Shown here one piece after another: positions 11,521-24,298 of a stretch of 64,000 nucleotides of DNA. The DNA lies in contig NW_025064903.1 of assembly GCF_019112545.1 (NCBI RefSeq), forward strand, positions 440,944 to 504,943, written 5' to 3'. The stretch's first letter is position 1, and the number at the start of each line of letters is the position of its first letter. Both the position numbers and the translations under genes were made by a program. The DNA is from Guyanagaster necrorhizus. Its lineage: Eukaryota > Basidiomycota > Agaricomycetes > Agaricales > Physalacriaceae. The notes under the pieces were generated by a model. That model was not told the DNA's origin. It was given only the letters and a program-made list of their open reading frames with translations, and searched no databases.

Positions 11521-11966
11521 GGCGGTGACTCAAGGAAGGACGAAGTTGTTGTGGCATATTTAGTTTTTAGTCTGTCTTACGTCCGAGATCCCAAATACGT
11601 CCGTCCCCGTCTCGTTGAGGATCCCACCAGTCCAGCTAGACTGGAATCTGTTCAGAGGTTGTGAGATAGATCTGTTGCCTTCTTTACAAATGCATCAAAA
11701 ACGGGTTTCAACCAATCAGATGTGGATTAAATTGCGAAACTTGATTGGTGAATTCCTTTTAGTTATACCTCATACATGGAAGGAAAGGTAATGGCACCAC
11801 ATAGCCTCCACAAAAGATGTCGATAGGCATTCAAATAAGACGGTCATCGACCACGGATCTCCCAAAATGATAGGCCCGTAAAAACCGTTGTTGTCAAGTT
11901 ACCACCGAAGAAGCCTCATAGTGGGCATCCCCCTCTATTAACACCCCAAGCCGAGTTTCTAAGTCA
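11521..11966. other. Spacer upstream of RPC11
   Basis: This probably holds the RPC11 promoter. Short open frames are present but none is recognisable. Confidence 0.4.
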
Positions 11967-12430
11967 ATGGCCTCGCATGAACCGTCCTACGACGAACAGG
12001 TGAGAGGTCTTGAGTCGCTGTAGTTGCTATACAGGTCGAAATTGTATATCCCTGGCAAATTTGATTAGAAGATGCGATAAAAGGCTGGTATCACGACATC
12101 GACCAATCAATGTACTGGACTGCGGTGAAACCACCTCCCATACCATCCCAGGTTTGGTTCTAGATGAAGAGGAATAGCTGGCCCAAACTCTCCAGGATAT
12201 CAAAAGTGCATTATTCCTATGTCTGGGACACGTTATCCTCGGAACAGGCTATCGCTTTCGTCATGGAGGATGGGGAGTGCTATCATTGGAACAGCACTAC
12301 AGAAGTTCTGTCGCGATTCGAAGGAGTATTCCCATGGTAAACGAGTTCTTCGCAACGGGATTGCGGGAAGCTGACGGGACTCCGTCTGGATGATGCGGAC
12401 GCAGCTGTAGAAGAAGCAAACAGGCGAAGG
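11967..12430 (+). pseudogene. Possible decayed gene of unknown family
   Basis: From the ATG at 11967 a frame starts MASHEPSYDEQ. It can continue through a very short GT...AG gap (12000-12034) into VEIVYPWQI, then after a TGA into LEDAIKGWYHDIDQSMYW. The same region later reads VHYSYVWDTLSSEQAIAFVM and LRLDDADAAVEEANRR with further stops between. The amino-acid usage looks protein-like but the frame is broken at least three times. No family is recognised. It could instead be an intron-rich gene that I failed to splice. Confidence 0.3.
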
Positions 12431-12771
12431 TGAGGATGATATCAGAGGCCCTGCGGGGAAGGGAAATCCATGTCTCTGGGTGAGCACCTGAGTCACTAAG
12501 ATGATGAAGGAGCAATGCCAAGCCCTATACATGGGTGCTGCTGTCTATGAAGCCCAGTCAGCATCTCCTGGGAAGGGAGGGCTAAAATGGAAGACCTTTA
12601 ATCCTTGGTAATTGATTGGGTCACGGCTGGATACAAATGCACTCCAAATACGAAACTTTGTCGAGGATTCAGTCCTACGCCCTTTCGTCGGGATATCGGT
12701 CCATTCCCTCTAATTTCAGTTGCGCAACAATTGTATGATCATTTCATATTCCCGCCCAGTTTCTTTTCATT

Positions 12772-12817
12772 TGCACCTCAGTCTTTTACCACTACAATGA
12801 GTGAAGACTGAGGTGCA
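12772..12817. repeat. Inverted repeat (TGCACCTCAGTCTT stem)
   Basis: Perfect 14-base arms (12772-12785 and 12804-12817) flank an 18-base loop. A related stem with the same CCTCAGTC/GACTGAGG core occurs at 13227-13270 inside the copia LTR. The outer copy may therefore be a remnant of another copia LTR just upstream. It marks the boundary where CpG content falls sharply. Confidence 0.6.
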
Positions 12818-12858
12818 TATCTTACTTACATTGCTACATATTAATTACTTATCTTACT

Positions 12859-13421
12859 GTTAGATTTGTTGTATTCTAACAAACCTGTCTGCAGCAACTA
12901 TCCACCTCAGAGTACATCTGTGAATGGCACAAGAACTACAAGATCCCAAATCCCAATGTAAGCATATGGTCAAAAGAGAGTCAATACTGATTCAATGCCG
13001 ACTATCATGCCTGTTCAAGCATGAAGGAAACAACAACATAGGAAGATTGGAGGGCATAAGTGAGTATGTTTTGAAAGAAGCAAGTCATGGGTCCCAGTGC
13101 TGGAGGATATCTGTGTGTATACCCTTATCCTCTCTTTTTGATCATGTTACTCATACCTACTTACCATATACATATGCAACTCCTGCCACTACTCAACTGC
13201 CTATATAGCCTAGCCATAAATACCTGTATACCTCAGTCATTTCACCTATGCTGTGTCTGACTGAGGTATGTATACTATTACTATGTCCTTTACTATATTA
13301 CTCACCCTCATTCATGGAATATTACTTATATTCTTCCATCAGTAGATACAGCACTTATTCAATACAGTTGTTTCACCTATGCTGTGCCCAATGAAGAACA
13401 TTACTTATATTCTTCCATCAA
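12859..13421 (+). repeat. Ty1/copia 5' LTR
   Basis: The start is placed at TGTTAGATTT, which forms an imperfect terminal palindrome with TTCTAACA nearby. The end is placed at CCATCA, directly before a primer-binding-like sequence. A TATA-like CTATATAGCC and an inverted repeat at 13227-13270 lie inside. The short segment ATTACTTATATTCTTCCATCA occurs twice near the 3' end in nearly identical form. Boundaries are estimates, since no second copia LTR is in the window. Confidence 0.5.
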
Positions 13422-13434
13422 TAGGTTATGGGTA
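13422..13434 (+). other. Copia primer-binding site, initiator-tRNA type
   Basis: TAGGTTATGGGTA resembles the complement of the anticodon-stem region of initiator tRNA-Met (sequence around CCCATAACC). Copia elements are known to prime from an internally cut initiator tRNA. The match here has a few changes, expected in a decayed copy. Confidence 0.5.
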
Positions 13435-13555
13435 CTATTACCTAAAGTCTCAGTCAAGAAGAATATACAGCAAAGAGGATGACTCAACCTACCACTCCAA
13501 CTACAATACCACCCCATACCACAGTCCTCTCACTACCATTATCACACTCTTAAAA

Positions 13556-15068
13556 TGATGTCATCAATGCCAGGTGTCACAATCCTTCCAGACACAACTA
13601 GCCATTTCAATGAGAAGAACTACACTTCCCAGAAGCTACAGATAACTGAGTTGCTAAAAGAAGAAGGGTTATAGAAATACATTGAAAGAACCAGTACTCA
13701 CCCCACCACCTCTGGAGGCTACCACACCCACACCCACAACTGTATCATTACCACCAGACCCACCCTCATCTATTCTTCCTCTCCATCCTATGATGAGTGG
13801 ATTTTTCATACCAACTAGCCCACTCCCACATCATATTCAACATCCTTGACCCTATTGGACTAGATCAAAACAGATGGAACAGCAAAAGAATGCTGAGAAT
13901 CTATTAGCACTGAGCATGCTAGAAAGACTGACATGACCCTGTCAGAGGCTGAAATGTCACTGAATTCCACAAGGTTCAATGGGAATAGTGATATAAATGC
14001 TCATGTTGCTGACTTATGCATAAAACAATGCACTGTTAATGATATTCATGCAAGTAGCTCTAAGTAACCAAGAGTTTAAAAGAATAATCATTCACTCTAT
14101 CACTTTTACAGATCATTGGATGCCTATTCTCTCAAGTCTATATCAGATGGCTATGTCCAGTGACATCATTTCTCACCTCTAAACTCATACTATGACTCTT
14201 TATGCTGTGGGCAAAGGATCATCCCTATTCCAGGCTCTTGCAATCCCTTTCACTGGAACCCCTATACCTTCCCACAGGTGCTGCAATTCCAAGTGTAAGA
14301 CCTGTGATAAGACCCAACACACCATGGAAAATTGTTATTGGCCTAGTAGAGAAAAGGAGGGCTAATTTCTCTCTAATTTTAGTTGCCTCCACCATGCAAA
14401 TCAGGCCAGTATGAATAATTTGGCTAACACCATAAGACACTTCATCCCTGCCATACACCCACCATCAAGGTTGAATGTGATGCTGATACCATTATTGTCA
14501 AGAATGATAGCACTGGAAAAAGAATATGTGAGTGGAATAGTACCAGATTATTTTGGCAATGGGACAAATCTGATAGTGACTCAGAGACCATGTCCAGCAA
14601 TGAATTCTCAGATCAGAGTTCTGCTTCTGATAGTGAGACAGCTATCACTGACTACATGGATCTGGAGAATGAGATAGACCTAAATATGCTGCCACTTATA
14701 GATGTTGAAGATGAGGATAATGTAGTAGATGATGATACACTGCCTCCTGTTGATATTGTTCTCTACATGAATGGCCTTGAAGGAATTGCTCAATTCACCT
14801 GTGAAACTGACTCTGCTGGAACTGCTTTTATAATAACTACATTCAAAGGATGCTCACCTTCTGTAATCTTAACATTTATAAACTCTGAAGCCAGTTACTA
14901 TTTCTTTCACAATCATGAGAACTTTGCTGAGTATATGCTGGTTGCATTTCATACTAGTTTATCTGCCATTGATGAGCCTCTAGACTCTATGTGCTCTGAA
15001 ATTGTGGGCCTCAATATTTATTTTAGACTTCTGCTCTTAGATAGGCTTTTAGTAAACCAATCATTCTG
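13556..15068 (+). pseudogene. Ty1/copia gag and protease, decayed
   Basis: The frame begins near ATG 13556 with FNEKNYTSQKLQITELLKEE, the usual copia gag start in which a Trp codon has changed. A zinc knuckle C-x2-C-x4-H-x4-C (CKTCDKTQHTMENC) lies at 14294-14335. A long open frame (14590-15068) carries the protease motif TFINSEASYYFF at 14872-14907. There Asn and Glu replace the catalytic Asp and the Gly of the expected DSGA, so the enzyme would be dead. Stops (TAG, TGA) occur where Trp, Gln or Arg codons are expected. The protein would have packaged the RNA and matured the polyprotein. Confidence 0.75.
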
Positions 15069-16374
15069 AATTCAACAAAAGTAATTTCATCACAAAATTT
15101 TCATTATTAGTGAACTTTTTCTTTTATGCAAAGATTGTATGTTGCATGCAAATTTTCCTATAGTTTGTAAACTTTTTCTTTTTAACTCTCATAGCATGCA
15201 AACTTTCTCTTTAATAATAGACACCATAGACATGGCCAGGCACTATGATATCTGATCATATATGATATACATCATTATTAGTATCCATGTGGCACTCTAA
15301 TACAGTCCACAAGGCTGGCTGCAGATGTCTAAGCTTTTTACAGCTAGCATATGGAAGACTAATAGGCTGCAAAAGACTAACCATGCAGTTGGTTAGATAT
15401 TTGTAAGGAATATTAGGAGGACTAGCATACTATTAGCTATGTGAACTTTTAAATATGCCATGCTTAATACAAGCCTCACAGCCTTGAAGGCTTCATGTAA
15501 TAAAAAGTTTGCTATGCTCACTAAGCTTAGGATTACAGTTACAAATGCTGTTTAATGTAGTATACTTAAAATTAGTAGGAGAGAAGTATAAGTAGGGTAT
15601 CACACTAGAAAAAGAAGACTAGGTTACACTTTAGAGACAAGCCATACTAAGCCTACTTGACACCCACACTAGCTTATACACTTATATAAACACTTCACCA
15701 ATAAAACCAGTTACATAGATTGCATATAGATCAATATCCTTCAACAGAGAGTGCTATAGCATCTCAACAAACTTGCATTTCATGGAGAGTCTTACACATA
15801 GCACCAGTGAACTATTAAATCCACAAAGTATTGCTTTATCTTGCTTTCTTTCTAAAAACACAGAAGGAATCCATGGTCCTTGTATATCATCCTCACATCT
15901 CTCAGACATAATTAAAAGACAGTGAAGGGTAACTGTAGATAGAATTTCATATCTTTTAAACTGACACTATAGTCTACTGGCCTTGCTCTAAAGAATGACA
16001 CTAACCATTCTCTCTAGACACCACCAAGATTATATATAGGTTTCTGACATCAAAAGTTCATGCTGCAAATAGATTGCACCATCTAAAATTCAGATAGCTA
16101 TATGGCATTCCTGACATAGAAAAGTTCATGTGCATACTTTAACTCTCTGGTTATAGTTTCAAAAAGTCATAACATCTGTAGCTATTCTCTGCTACACCCT
16201 TTTGGAGATTAGTCACTATACAGAGGTATACAACTAGACTTGCTCAAACCAGCCTTCAGATTCTGTGCTTTGGTTTCACTTACCATTATATGTTTTGTGT
16301 TTCCTGCCTATAGAGAGTCTACCTAACAGCTTTCTGGTTTATTACTATTGAAGAGAAGAGAACTTTTATGATCC
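15069..16374. other. Unclassified AT-rich insertion within copia
   Basis: About 1.3 kb separates the protease from the pre-integrase segment of the same copia element. It has no coding-like frame and carries TGCATGCAAAC-type repeats. It also has a TATA-like AGTATAAGTAGG near 15590, and CCAATAAAACC followed by CTTCAACA near 15700-15745. The last features resemble an LTR 3' end, so a solo LTR of another family is possible. I could not define its ends or a target duplication. Confidence 0.35.
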
Positions 16375-17018
16375 TTAGTTAGAGGACAGTGACAAAGATG
16401 TTTCAGCTCAATGAGAAAGACATCAAGCTAATTTTCAAAAACACATTACACTCACTTTCATTGGCAGCAAATACCTCATGTCTGTAAGTGCTCTAAACAA
16501 AGTCAGATTGTTGACTATATTTTCCAAAAGCCATGTGGCTGTCCAAAAACAAGTCTAGTAAAGAGATCTTTGCAGGATGGGGCTCAGATAATACATATGT
16601 TCTAGATGCAGCATCCACTCTCTAGACCATATTGTCACAGTCATCATCTGTCTCTCTGTGCCACTGGCATTATTATTTTATTCATGTGAGTTCTAAATAG
16701 ATTGAGGAAATAGTATCAAAGAATCTCATGAATTGCTTAGAAATCACATTGGATTCCCTCCAGAGCAGATGTGAGGATTGTATCCTTGTATAGCACACTT
16801 GTTGCCTATTCAATGAATCTACAGACTCCAATGTTGATCCTCTTGACCTAGTGACTACAGACTTGTGAGAATCATCTCAAACAGTATTGTAGAGTAGAAA
16901 AACATACATGATCTTCATGGATAGTAGATCCTTCTTCAAAGCAAGAGAGTTTCTTGCTGATAAAACTGATGACATAACTATTGCAGCATTTAACAGATAC
17001 CATCATATGGCAGAAACT
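16375..17018 (+). pseudogene. Ty1/copia pre-integrase and integrase, truncated
   Basis: The sequence reads through stops as VTKMFQLNEKDIKL, EIFAGWGSDNTYVLDAAS, SRCEDCIL and PLDLVTTDL. The copia integrase core follows, with TYMIFMDSRSFFKAREFLA and FNRYHHMAET. The GAG-pre-integrase zinc residues and the start of the DDE core are recognisable. The frame stops where the LTR of chromovirus F begins at 17019. The rest of integrase and the reverse transcriptase are not seen in the window. Confidence 0.75.
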
Positions 17019-17474
17019 TGTTATGATTTTTCTGTTTATCTTATCTTTTATCTTATCTTATTTCAGTGCTTATTTTATCCAGAGCATCTATCTTGATCAT
17101 GGGATGATTGCTTATACAATAGGCAGTCCATGCCATTATTCTTCAAAGCACAATGAATGTCTCATCAACAGACAGTATCCTATTGTCTTACTCTTGACAA
17201 CTAGATATAATAGTACTATAGCATAGAAATGCACAATTGGTAGAGACTATATTTATTGGACATGAAATGTATATAAGTAATATAGCTCTTGCTGTAGTAG
17301 ACCAGCTTCAAGCTAAAGTTTATCTATATCACTCACCTCATCTTAAGGCTAAATTGCTACAGTCTTGTCATACACAATCAGATCACACAATAGATGGGCT
17401 CTGGAATGACTGTATAAACTCAATACAGTGCTAGTTTATCACATATTCTGATCACATGTTAAGCAGATCTAACA
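17019..17474 (+). repeat. Chromovirus F 5' LTR
   Basis: The LTR starts TGTTATGATTTTTC and ends CTAACA. A TATATAA box at 17270 precedes AGCTTCAAGCTAA (17304-17316) by 34 nt, the expected transcription start. A matching complementary motif follows the LTR at 17476-17488. The 456-bp length agrees with the LTRs of A and G. The insertion broke the copia integrase. Confidence 0.8.
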
Positions 17475-20210
17475 ATTAGCTCAAAGCTTCTTGTTTCCTT
17501 TTTTTAATGCACACTAGTGTGAAAGAAACCAAATGCCATCAATCTCTGATCTTACATCAAGCTTTTTCAAGCTCTTGAATGCTGTCATTGATACCCTACT
17601 TGGGCTTTTTATCATTATCTATCTTTATTGAGGAAACCAGTCTGTCACTATCTGGGTGATTAGATATTATACTGTCCTTTAAACTGCATACAGAGTCAGG
17701 TGAAATGTCTTATCCATCCTCCTCTTCCATGATCTCCCAGCAGAGCCTCTCTGAACCAATGAGCTTACAGATGGGCTCATACTCAAAACTGTCTCCCAGC
17801 TGACTCAGAAAGTTCCTGATGAGATACAAGAGAAAGAAGCCAGCCAGATCAATCAGTATCTGCCCTGACTACTCCAATGAGACAGTCTCTCTATTGAGCA
17901 GCAAAGGCACTGCCTTCATAGAATCCTGATGTACTTCTCTCTAGTTCTGGTTGGCCTTACCAATAACCTCTCCTATGACTTCTGGAATGTCATATCTTCT
18001 TCTGACTCTTCCACTGCCATCCCTGAGCACAGAATTAGAGACTGTGCTTAAGACTCTCTTAGTGATGCTGCTGAATTAGCTTCAGAATGAGGCTCCATCT
18101 ACAAATTGGCTCATAAGGACTAGAGCTCTTATAACTCAGAGCTTCTCTCTGACATTAACCTTAATAGCAATAGTATCAGCAGATATACCTGTGAGGCAAT
18201 AGGAGAGCTCTGGCCTAACAATATAAAGCACCTCATATAAGAATACTCAGACTACTGAGACTATGAAGTCTCATCAGAAGGAACTATAGACCTCTGATGC
18301 TTTAAGCTTATATTCTGAAGTGAGACCTATCTATTTTTTCAAGAGCCAAGCTCAGAACCTGCTTCTGTCAGAACTAAAACCTCACTGCCAGCCACACCTA
18401 GCACCCTTCTATCTGTCTATGAGATCAGAAGGCCTGATTCTGTCTATATCAGTGACAATATCCTCTGGCAATTTCTCAGAGGCTGAATTGCTGGATTATT
18501 TCAGGATGACAACTTTCTTCACCAATTCTATCAATACTATGACCAATTGGAGGAAGCAGCAGAAAAACTCTGAGGAGGATACTGACAATCTGCTGCCAGA
18601 CCCTTTTGATCTTGGGTCCAATCTCCTACTGACCTCAGACTCAGTCAGCCATAACAACTCCTTAGAGACAGTGAAGCTGCAGGAAGCCCTCTCAGTATTC
18701 ACTTCATTTGAAGATTACCAAGAAGGGAAAAACAATGAGTAGGATGATGAGTGGCTCTTGAAGAAGATGTACTGAGAGGAGCAGAAAGGGTTTAACAGGC
18801 TATTCAGAGAATAGGTGGCAGGTATCATGCAGGATATCATCTGGAGAGTGACTCCTCTAGGCAAGAAATATATAGCAGCAGACAATCAGAAAAAAATTGA
18901 TATTTTATAGTATTGTGCTACAGAATAAGCAATTTACTTGTATGATAAAGTGTATCCTGAAGAACCCATAGATAACCTGCCAGTATACTGATTGAAGTTT
19001 GAACTCTGACCAATGCTGAACATGCTCTCTATCTAATCAAAGTGAGCTGTCTATATGGCACCCTCAGTTCAATCTATGACCATCTTGGTCTTATGACAAC
19101 TATTCTCATATACTAAATCAGCAACCCCCCCATGATACCCATGGTTAAAAGACTGAAGAAGCTGACTATTCACCAGGCAACCACCCACTGATAAGCCTGG
19201 ACTCAGTGACCAAGCTGAAAGAGATCAGGATGACTCTAAGGCTAAGAAACTTGGCTTCAAAATCATCAATGGAAGAATCAGAAAGAAGCATGAAATGAGA
19301 ACAGGAAGCCCAGTTGCTGAAGACCACTCCTTACACTCACTCTTCAGACTCTCCTGAGAATAGAACAACCCATCATTCAGAGAATATCTAAGTCTGATAG
19401 TCTCTCTCACAGCTGATATTGCTCTTATACAATGTAAACCAGACTTAGTGAAGAAGCCTTGTCTCTTCAAGAGACACTCTGATGATATTGACTGCTTTCT
19501 TATCAACTGTAAGACCTGCTTCCAAGTATGCTCCATCAATCTCACAGCCAATATATACAAGATTGCCTTTGTCACATTATACTTCAAAGATAAAGTGAAG
19601 GAATGGTGGATGATGAAGTTGATGGACCTATACTAAATTCACTGATCCTGCAGTATAAGACATATACAAGAACAAGATGAAGGAGCTCTAGATAGGCAAC
19701 AAGATGGCCAGCAAGTACTTTAGTGAGCTAGAGAGGCTTGTCAAACTTGCTGGCCTTCACAAAGATCTCATCAAAACTGGACATCTAAAAATCAGAGTTC
19801 CACCTTTTTATATGAAGATTATCTCTGATATTGCCATCAACATGCTGAAGAGGTATAATGAGTGGAAGAACAGAATTATCATCATGAACTGAGAATGATA
19901 GTGACAGAAGATGGTGAACACCTTCCATCAGAGCAGCAACAAGAAACCAGGAGAAGGCAATAAGGGGTCTGAACAGCAGACATCATCTAAGACAGGCATG
20001 ACCTTTTCATACAACAAGAGAAAGAGCAGCACTGGCACAACGTACATCAGACAGAGAAAACCAATGAATATTGACAGGCTTAAGAAGGAGGGTAAGTGCT
20101 TCAACTGTGATGAGAAGGGCTATATATCAAAGAACTGCCCAAAGAAGAAGCAAATGTGAGAAGAGATATAGGTGCAGATCACTGAATTACAGAAGAAAGC
20201 TGACACTATA
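17475..20210 (+). pseudogene. Chromovirus F gag, decayed
   Basis: The region begins with a self-priming-type primer site. A long, Ser/Glu-rich N-terminal part follows (for example the open stretch 18320-18742). The retrotransposon gag domain is near 19450-19890 (KPCLFKRHSDDIDCFL, FKDKVKEWW, YFSELERLVKLAGLHKD). A zinc knuckle lies near 20097-20138. The knuckle reads CFNCDEKGYISKNC: the essential His has become Tyr, a C-to-T change. The element is cut by the LTR of A at 20211, so protease and pol are absent. Confidence 0.75.
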
Positions 20211-20669
20211 TGTTAGACTCAAGTTGCATGTGATCAGAACATGTGATAAACTAGCACTGTATCATATTTGTACAGTCATACTAGAGTTCACTATATATGT
20301 TTGTTGACCAAATACTTCAAGGCCTTTGCAGATCAGCTCAAGAGTGAAGTGGTATAGAATAAACTTTAGCTTGAAGCTGAGGTTTTACAGTGAGAGCTAT
20401 TATACTTATATATTACTTGTCTGTTGAGATAAATATAATACTATTTATTGTGTCCTTTAGAGTCTTTATGCCCATTGTCCTTGAACATTGCTACTGTCTA
20501 TAAAAGAGTTGTTGTGCATTGTTGAGTGGTATTATCACATCAAAAGACAATAACAGATTCAGCTTTTTGTGATGACTAAGTCTGTCCCATGGTCCTAAGC
20601 ACTGGTGTAGGTGCTCTGACTAAGCATAAATAGGGGTTAAGTCAAAAAGAAAATAGAAAAATTATAATA
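20211..20669 (-). repeat. Chromovirus A 3' LTR
   Basis: This 459-bp LTR is inverted relative to F. Its left end is TGTTAGACTC, and on the right it ends before a polypurine tract (minus strand GAGAGGGTAA). It is closely related to the LTR at 23891. The conserved start motif is present at 20366-20378 with an upstream TATATAA. It lies directly after the zinc-knuckle part of F gag. Confidence 0.8.
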
Positions 20670-23600
20670 TTACCCTCTCATTAAGACTATCATCCTGATG
20701 GTTTAATTTAGGGATAATTCATACTTGTGTATTGCATCTGCAGCATTCATCTGTTTTTTATTGATCCATTAGTTAGATTCTGGGCCATAACCCTTTCAAC
20801 TAACTAAATAGTCAACAATTATCATTATTTCTTCTCTATATGTGCAGATATTTTGAAGGCAGTGATCAAAAATTTAATCAACTTTGTAATATTCTTTGTT
20901 ATTAATTAAATCAGATAGAGGCAGTGGTGGTCATTCTTGATTAGGAAACATGGGAGTGATGAAGGGCATGAGCAAGGTTTCATTAAAAATATCATGAATC
21001 TTCTAAGCCAGTGGAAGATGAAGTTTATATGCAGAGGCTTTAACTTTTATGATGATAGGAAATGAGCCAGTGCATTTATCCATAAGTTTCTATTTTAAAT
21101 GTGGCAGGTGAAGGTTTGTTGTATCTAACCAGACCTTGTCAGTGATGTTATAGGTGTGTGCAGGGTTGTAGTGCTTGTTGTACTGCTTTTTTATAGAGGA
21201 CACTGCTTTTTCAAGAGTGATTTGGGTTTCTTTATAGATTTTTGATATTGTTTGTATGAAATCACTGAATGCTAAGGTTGTTGTATGAATACAATTAGTA
21301 TAGGAGATGTGTGGATATTGCCCATGATTGATGAAAAATGATGTCTTTCTGGTGGCAGAGTGGACTCAATTATTGTGTTGGAAGGCTATGAGAGCAAGCC
21401 ATTCCATCCAGTTGTCCTGTCAATAGTTGATGAATAATCAGAGATATTTCTTAACCTCCTAATTAACTCATTTGGTCTGCCTGTCTGTTTGAGGGTGGTA
21501 GACTATTGAAACATTGCAATGAATGTTTAAAAGTCAATAGAGGTCATCAAGAAACTTGAAGATGAATTGAGGTCCTCAATCTGAGATTATGATCTAAGGT
21601 ATGCTATATTTAGCATAGACTTCATTGCATAGAATTTTAGTCCACCCTTCCAAGGTTAATTCTGTCAAACATGTGATCAGAATAATTGTTTTTGAGAACC
21701 AGTTAACAATAACTATAATTGCATTATAACCATTGCAATCTAGTAGATCAGTGATCATGTTGACAAAGATGTATATCCAGGGTGATTGTGGTACCTCATT
21801 TGGATAGAGAGAGGCAGCTCATGGTTGAGTTATAGACTTTTCCCTTTAGCACATCTCATACCCCTTTATATATCATTCAATGTCCTGGTTCATTTTTGGC
21901 CACCAGTATTCACAAAGGACAAGTTCTTTGGTCTTCATGATCCTCAGATGTCCTGCTGTAGTATGATCATAGCATGTGGCAATGTTCTCACTATGAAGTT
22001 GTTAATCTTGGAGAATATAAATCTGCTCATCATAGCAGATCAGTCTCCCTTCTTTTATCATTCCTTATTCATAGTTGAGTGATGGAGCCACTCATTGGTT
22101 TCACTTGCTGCTATCTCTTGTAACACTCTTGATTCATTTATAGATCTCCTTCTCTGTTGGCATTATCATTGCTTGAAAATATTCAGGCTTTAATAGTACC
22201 ATGTTGTTATTATCATTTTCTCCTTGATTGTGGTCAGCTCATCAGCTGAGCAGATCTATCTTTCTGTTGGCAGTTTCAGCTTTGTGATGGAGCATATAGT
22301 TATATTCAGAGAGCTTTATCACCCATCATGTCTGTCATTGATTAAGCTTTTGGGAAAGTTGAAAATATCAGAGGTTTTGATGATCAGTCTAGATTTTAAA
22401 GGTCTGGACTATGTCAATCAAATAATGATGCCATTCTGCTAAGATGAGCAAGATGGCTAGAAGTTCCTTGTTGTATATTTTATAATTGCATTTGGTAATT
22501 GTGAGGGCCTTAGAGAGAAAGATGACTGGATACCATTTCTCATCCTGTTTCTGAGAAAGTATAGTGCCTATTGCACTCTCACTGGAGTTAGCCTCCACTT
22601 GGAATTTCTCTTCTTGTGTTGGTATAGTGAGAACAATGTCCTCAGAAAGATGTCATTTGAGGTCATCAAATGCAGCCTGCTGAGACAGTCTCCAGGTCCA
22701 GGAGATATTGCCAGTGAGCTGTGTCATAGGTCAGACAATTTTGCTGTAGTCTTAGATAAATCAGTGGTAAAAGTTTGTGAACTCCAAGAAGGACTGTAAC
22801 TCCTTTTTCTTTGTTGGTACCAGCCATTCTGTTACTCTGACCACTTTGATGGAGTCCATCCAAATACTTCCTTTGCTAATAATGACTCCAAGATATTCAG
22901 TCTCCAGGACTTCAAACTTGCACTTCTCTGCTTTGAGGAACAGCTTGTGTTTTCTCATTAGTGTGAGTACCTATCAGACTAGTCATCAATGCTTCTCACA
23001 GTCCTTGAACATGATGAGAATATTGTCTAAGTAAATCATAACCTTTTCAGTAGTGATGAGATCATTAAAGATGTCATTCATCATCTATTGGAAGGTTGCC
23101 AGTGAGTTTGTTAGTCCAAAGAACATTACCATGGGCCCAAACAGCCTTTAGTTAGTTTGGAATGCTGCTTTCCACTCATCTCCCTCCTTGATCTATACAT
23201 TGTTATACCCCCACCTGACATTCAGCTTGGTGTAGTATTTTGCCCCTCATAGTTTGTCCATTAGTTCAGAGATTAAGAGAAGCAAATAATGATTTTTGAT
23301 CATCATTTCATTCAGCTTCTGATAATTCTGTATTGGTCAGAGTTTGCTATCCTTCTTTTTGATAAAGAAGAATGGTGAGGCCATTGAGGGTTTCAAAGGC
23401 CTGATCCATCTGTTGGAGAGGTTCTCATCTAAAAACTTATCAAGTTCTTGTTGTTTATGATTGCTGAGAGAATAGGTTTTGCAGTCAAGGTTTGCATTCA
23501 TGTTTGGGATAAGTTTGATTGCATGGTCTCATAGTTTTAGTTTTAGTAGTTTATTGAAACTTTGTTTGTCAAACAGATTCTGATAGTCTCAGGCTTATTT

Positions 23601-23890
23601 TAGGACCATCTCCTCAAATGTCTTTTTCTTCTTGCTAGCATTGGTCTTTGCTGCCAAGTTGTTGGCATGGTGTATGAATCAGATATGCAATGCTTGCTGC
23701 ATGTCTACAGCAAGAATTATTTCACTATCTTTCATCTCATCTGTCTTCAGGATCTTCATCAGGTAACTTGAAAGGAATATTCTGACATCAATATCATGTG
23801 AATATAATCTGTTCAGTTTTCCAGTTAACCAGAGGATTGTGCCATATGAGTCAGTCATAGCTCAGAAACACTTCTTTGGTCCCTAGATCC
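20670..23890 (-). pseudogene. Chromovirus A pol with chromodomain, 5' truncated by B
   Basis: Reading leftward on the minus strand, the order is reverse transcriptase (about 23500-22850), RNase H (22700-22250), integrase (22100-21000) and a C-terminal chromodomain (about 20930-20700, with YLVS-KGYGPESN and INKKQ). This order and the chromodomain define the Tf1/sushi-like chromoviruses. The catalytic YLDD box reads YLDN at 23022-23033, so the enzyme would be inactive. Many TGA and TAG codons interrupt the frame. At 23890 the reading stops in the protease/RT linker, where the LTR of B enters; the gag and 5' LTR of A are not seen. Confidence 0.8.
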
Positions 23891-24298
23891 TGTTAGACTC
23901 AAGTTGCACATGATTAGAACACATGATAAACTAGCACTGTATCATATTTGTACAGTCATGCTAGAGTCCACTTGTTATGCTCTATTGACCAATATGCTTT
24001 AAGGTCTTTGCAAGAAAGCTCAAGAGTGAAGTGATATGAATAAACTTTAGCTTGAAGCTGGGGTTATACCAGCAAGAGCTAGTCTACTTATATACTACTG
24101 CCTATTGTACTTGGATGTCACCACTATCTATAAAATGTTATTGTGCATTATCAAGAGCTTATCACTATATTAGAGAATAATGATAGATTAGCTTGTTGTG
24201 ATGAGTAAGCCTTTTCCATGGTCCCAAGTACTGGGCTAGATGCTCTGACTAAGCATAAGTAGAGGTTAATCAAAGAAAGAAATAGAAAAATCATAATA
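23891..24298 (-). repeat. Chromovirus B 3' LTR
   Basis: The copy begins TGTTAGACTC and ends ATAATA before the polypurine tract GGAGGGGGTAA (minus strand). It is 408 bp, about 50 bp shorter than the LTR of A. The start motif is at 24047-24059. It interrupts A at the sequence CCCTAGATC, which continues elsewhere in related elements as CTATGACAGC. Confidence 0.8.
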
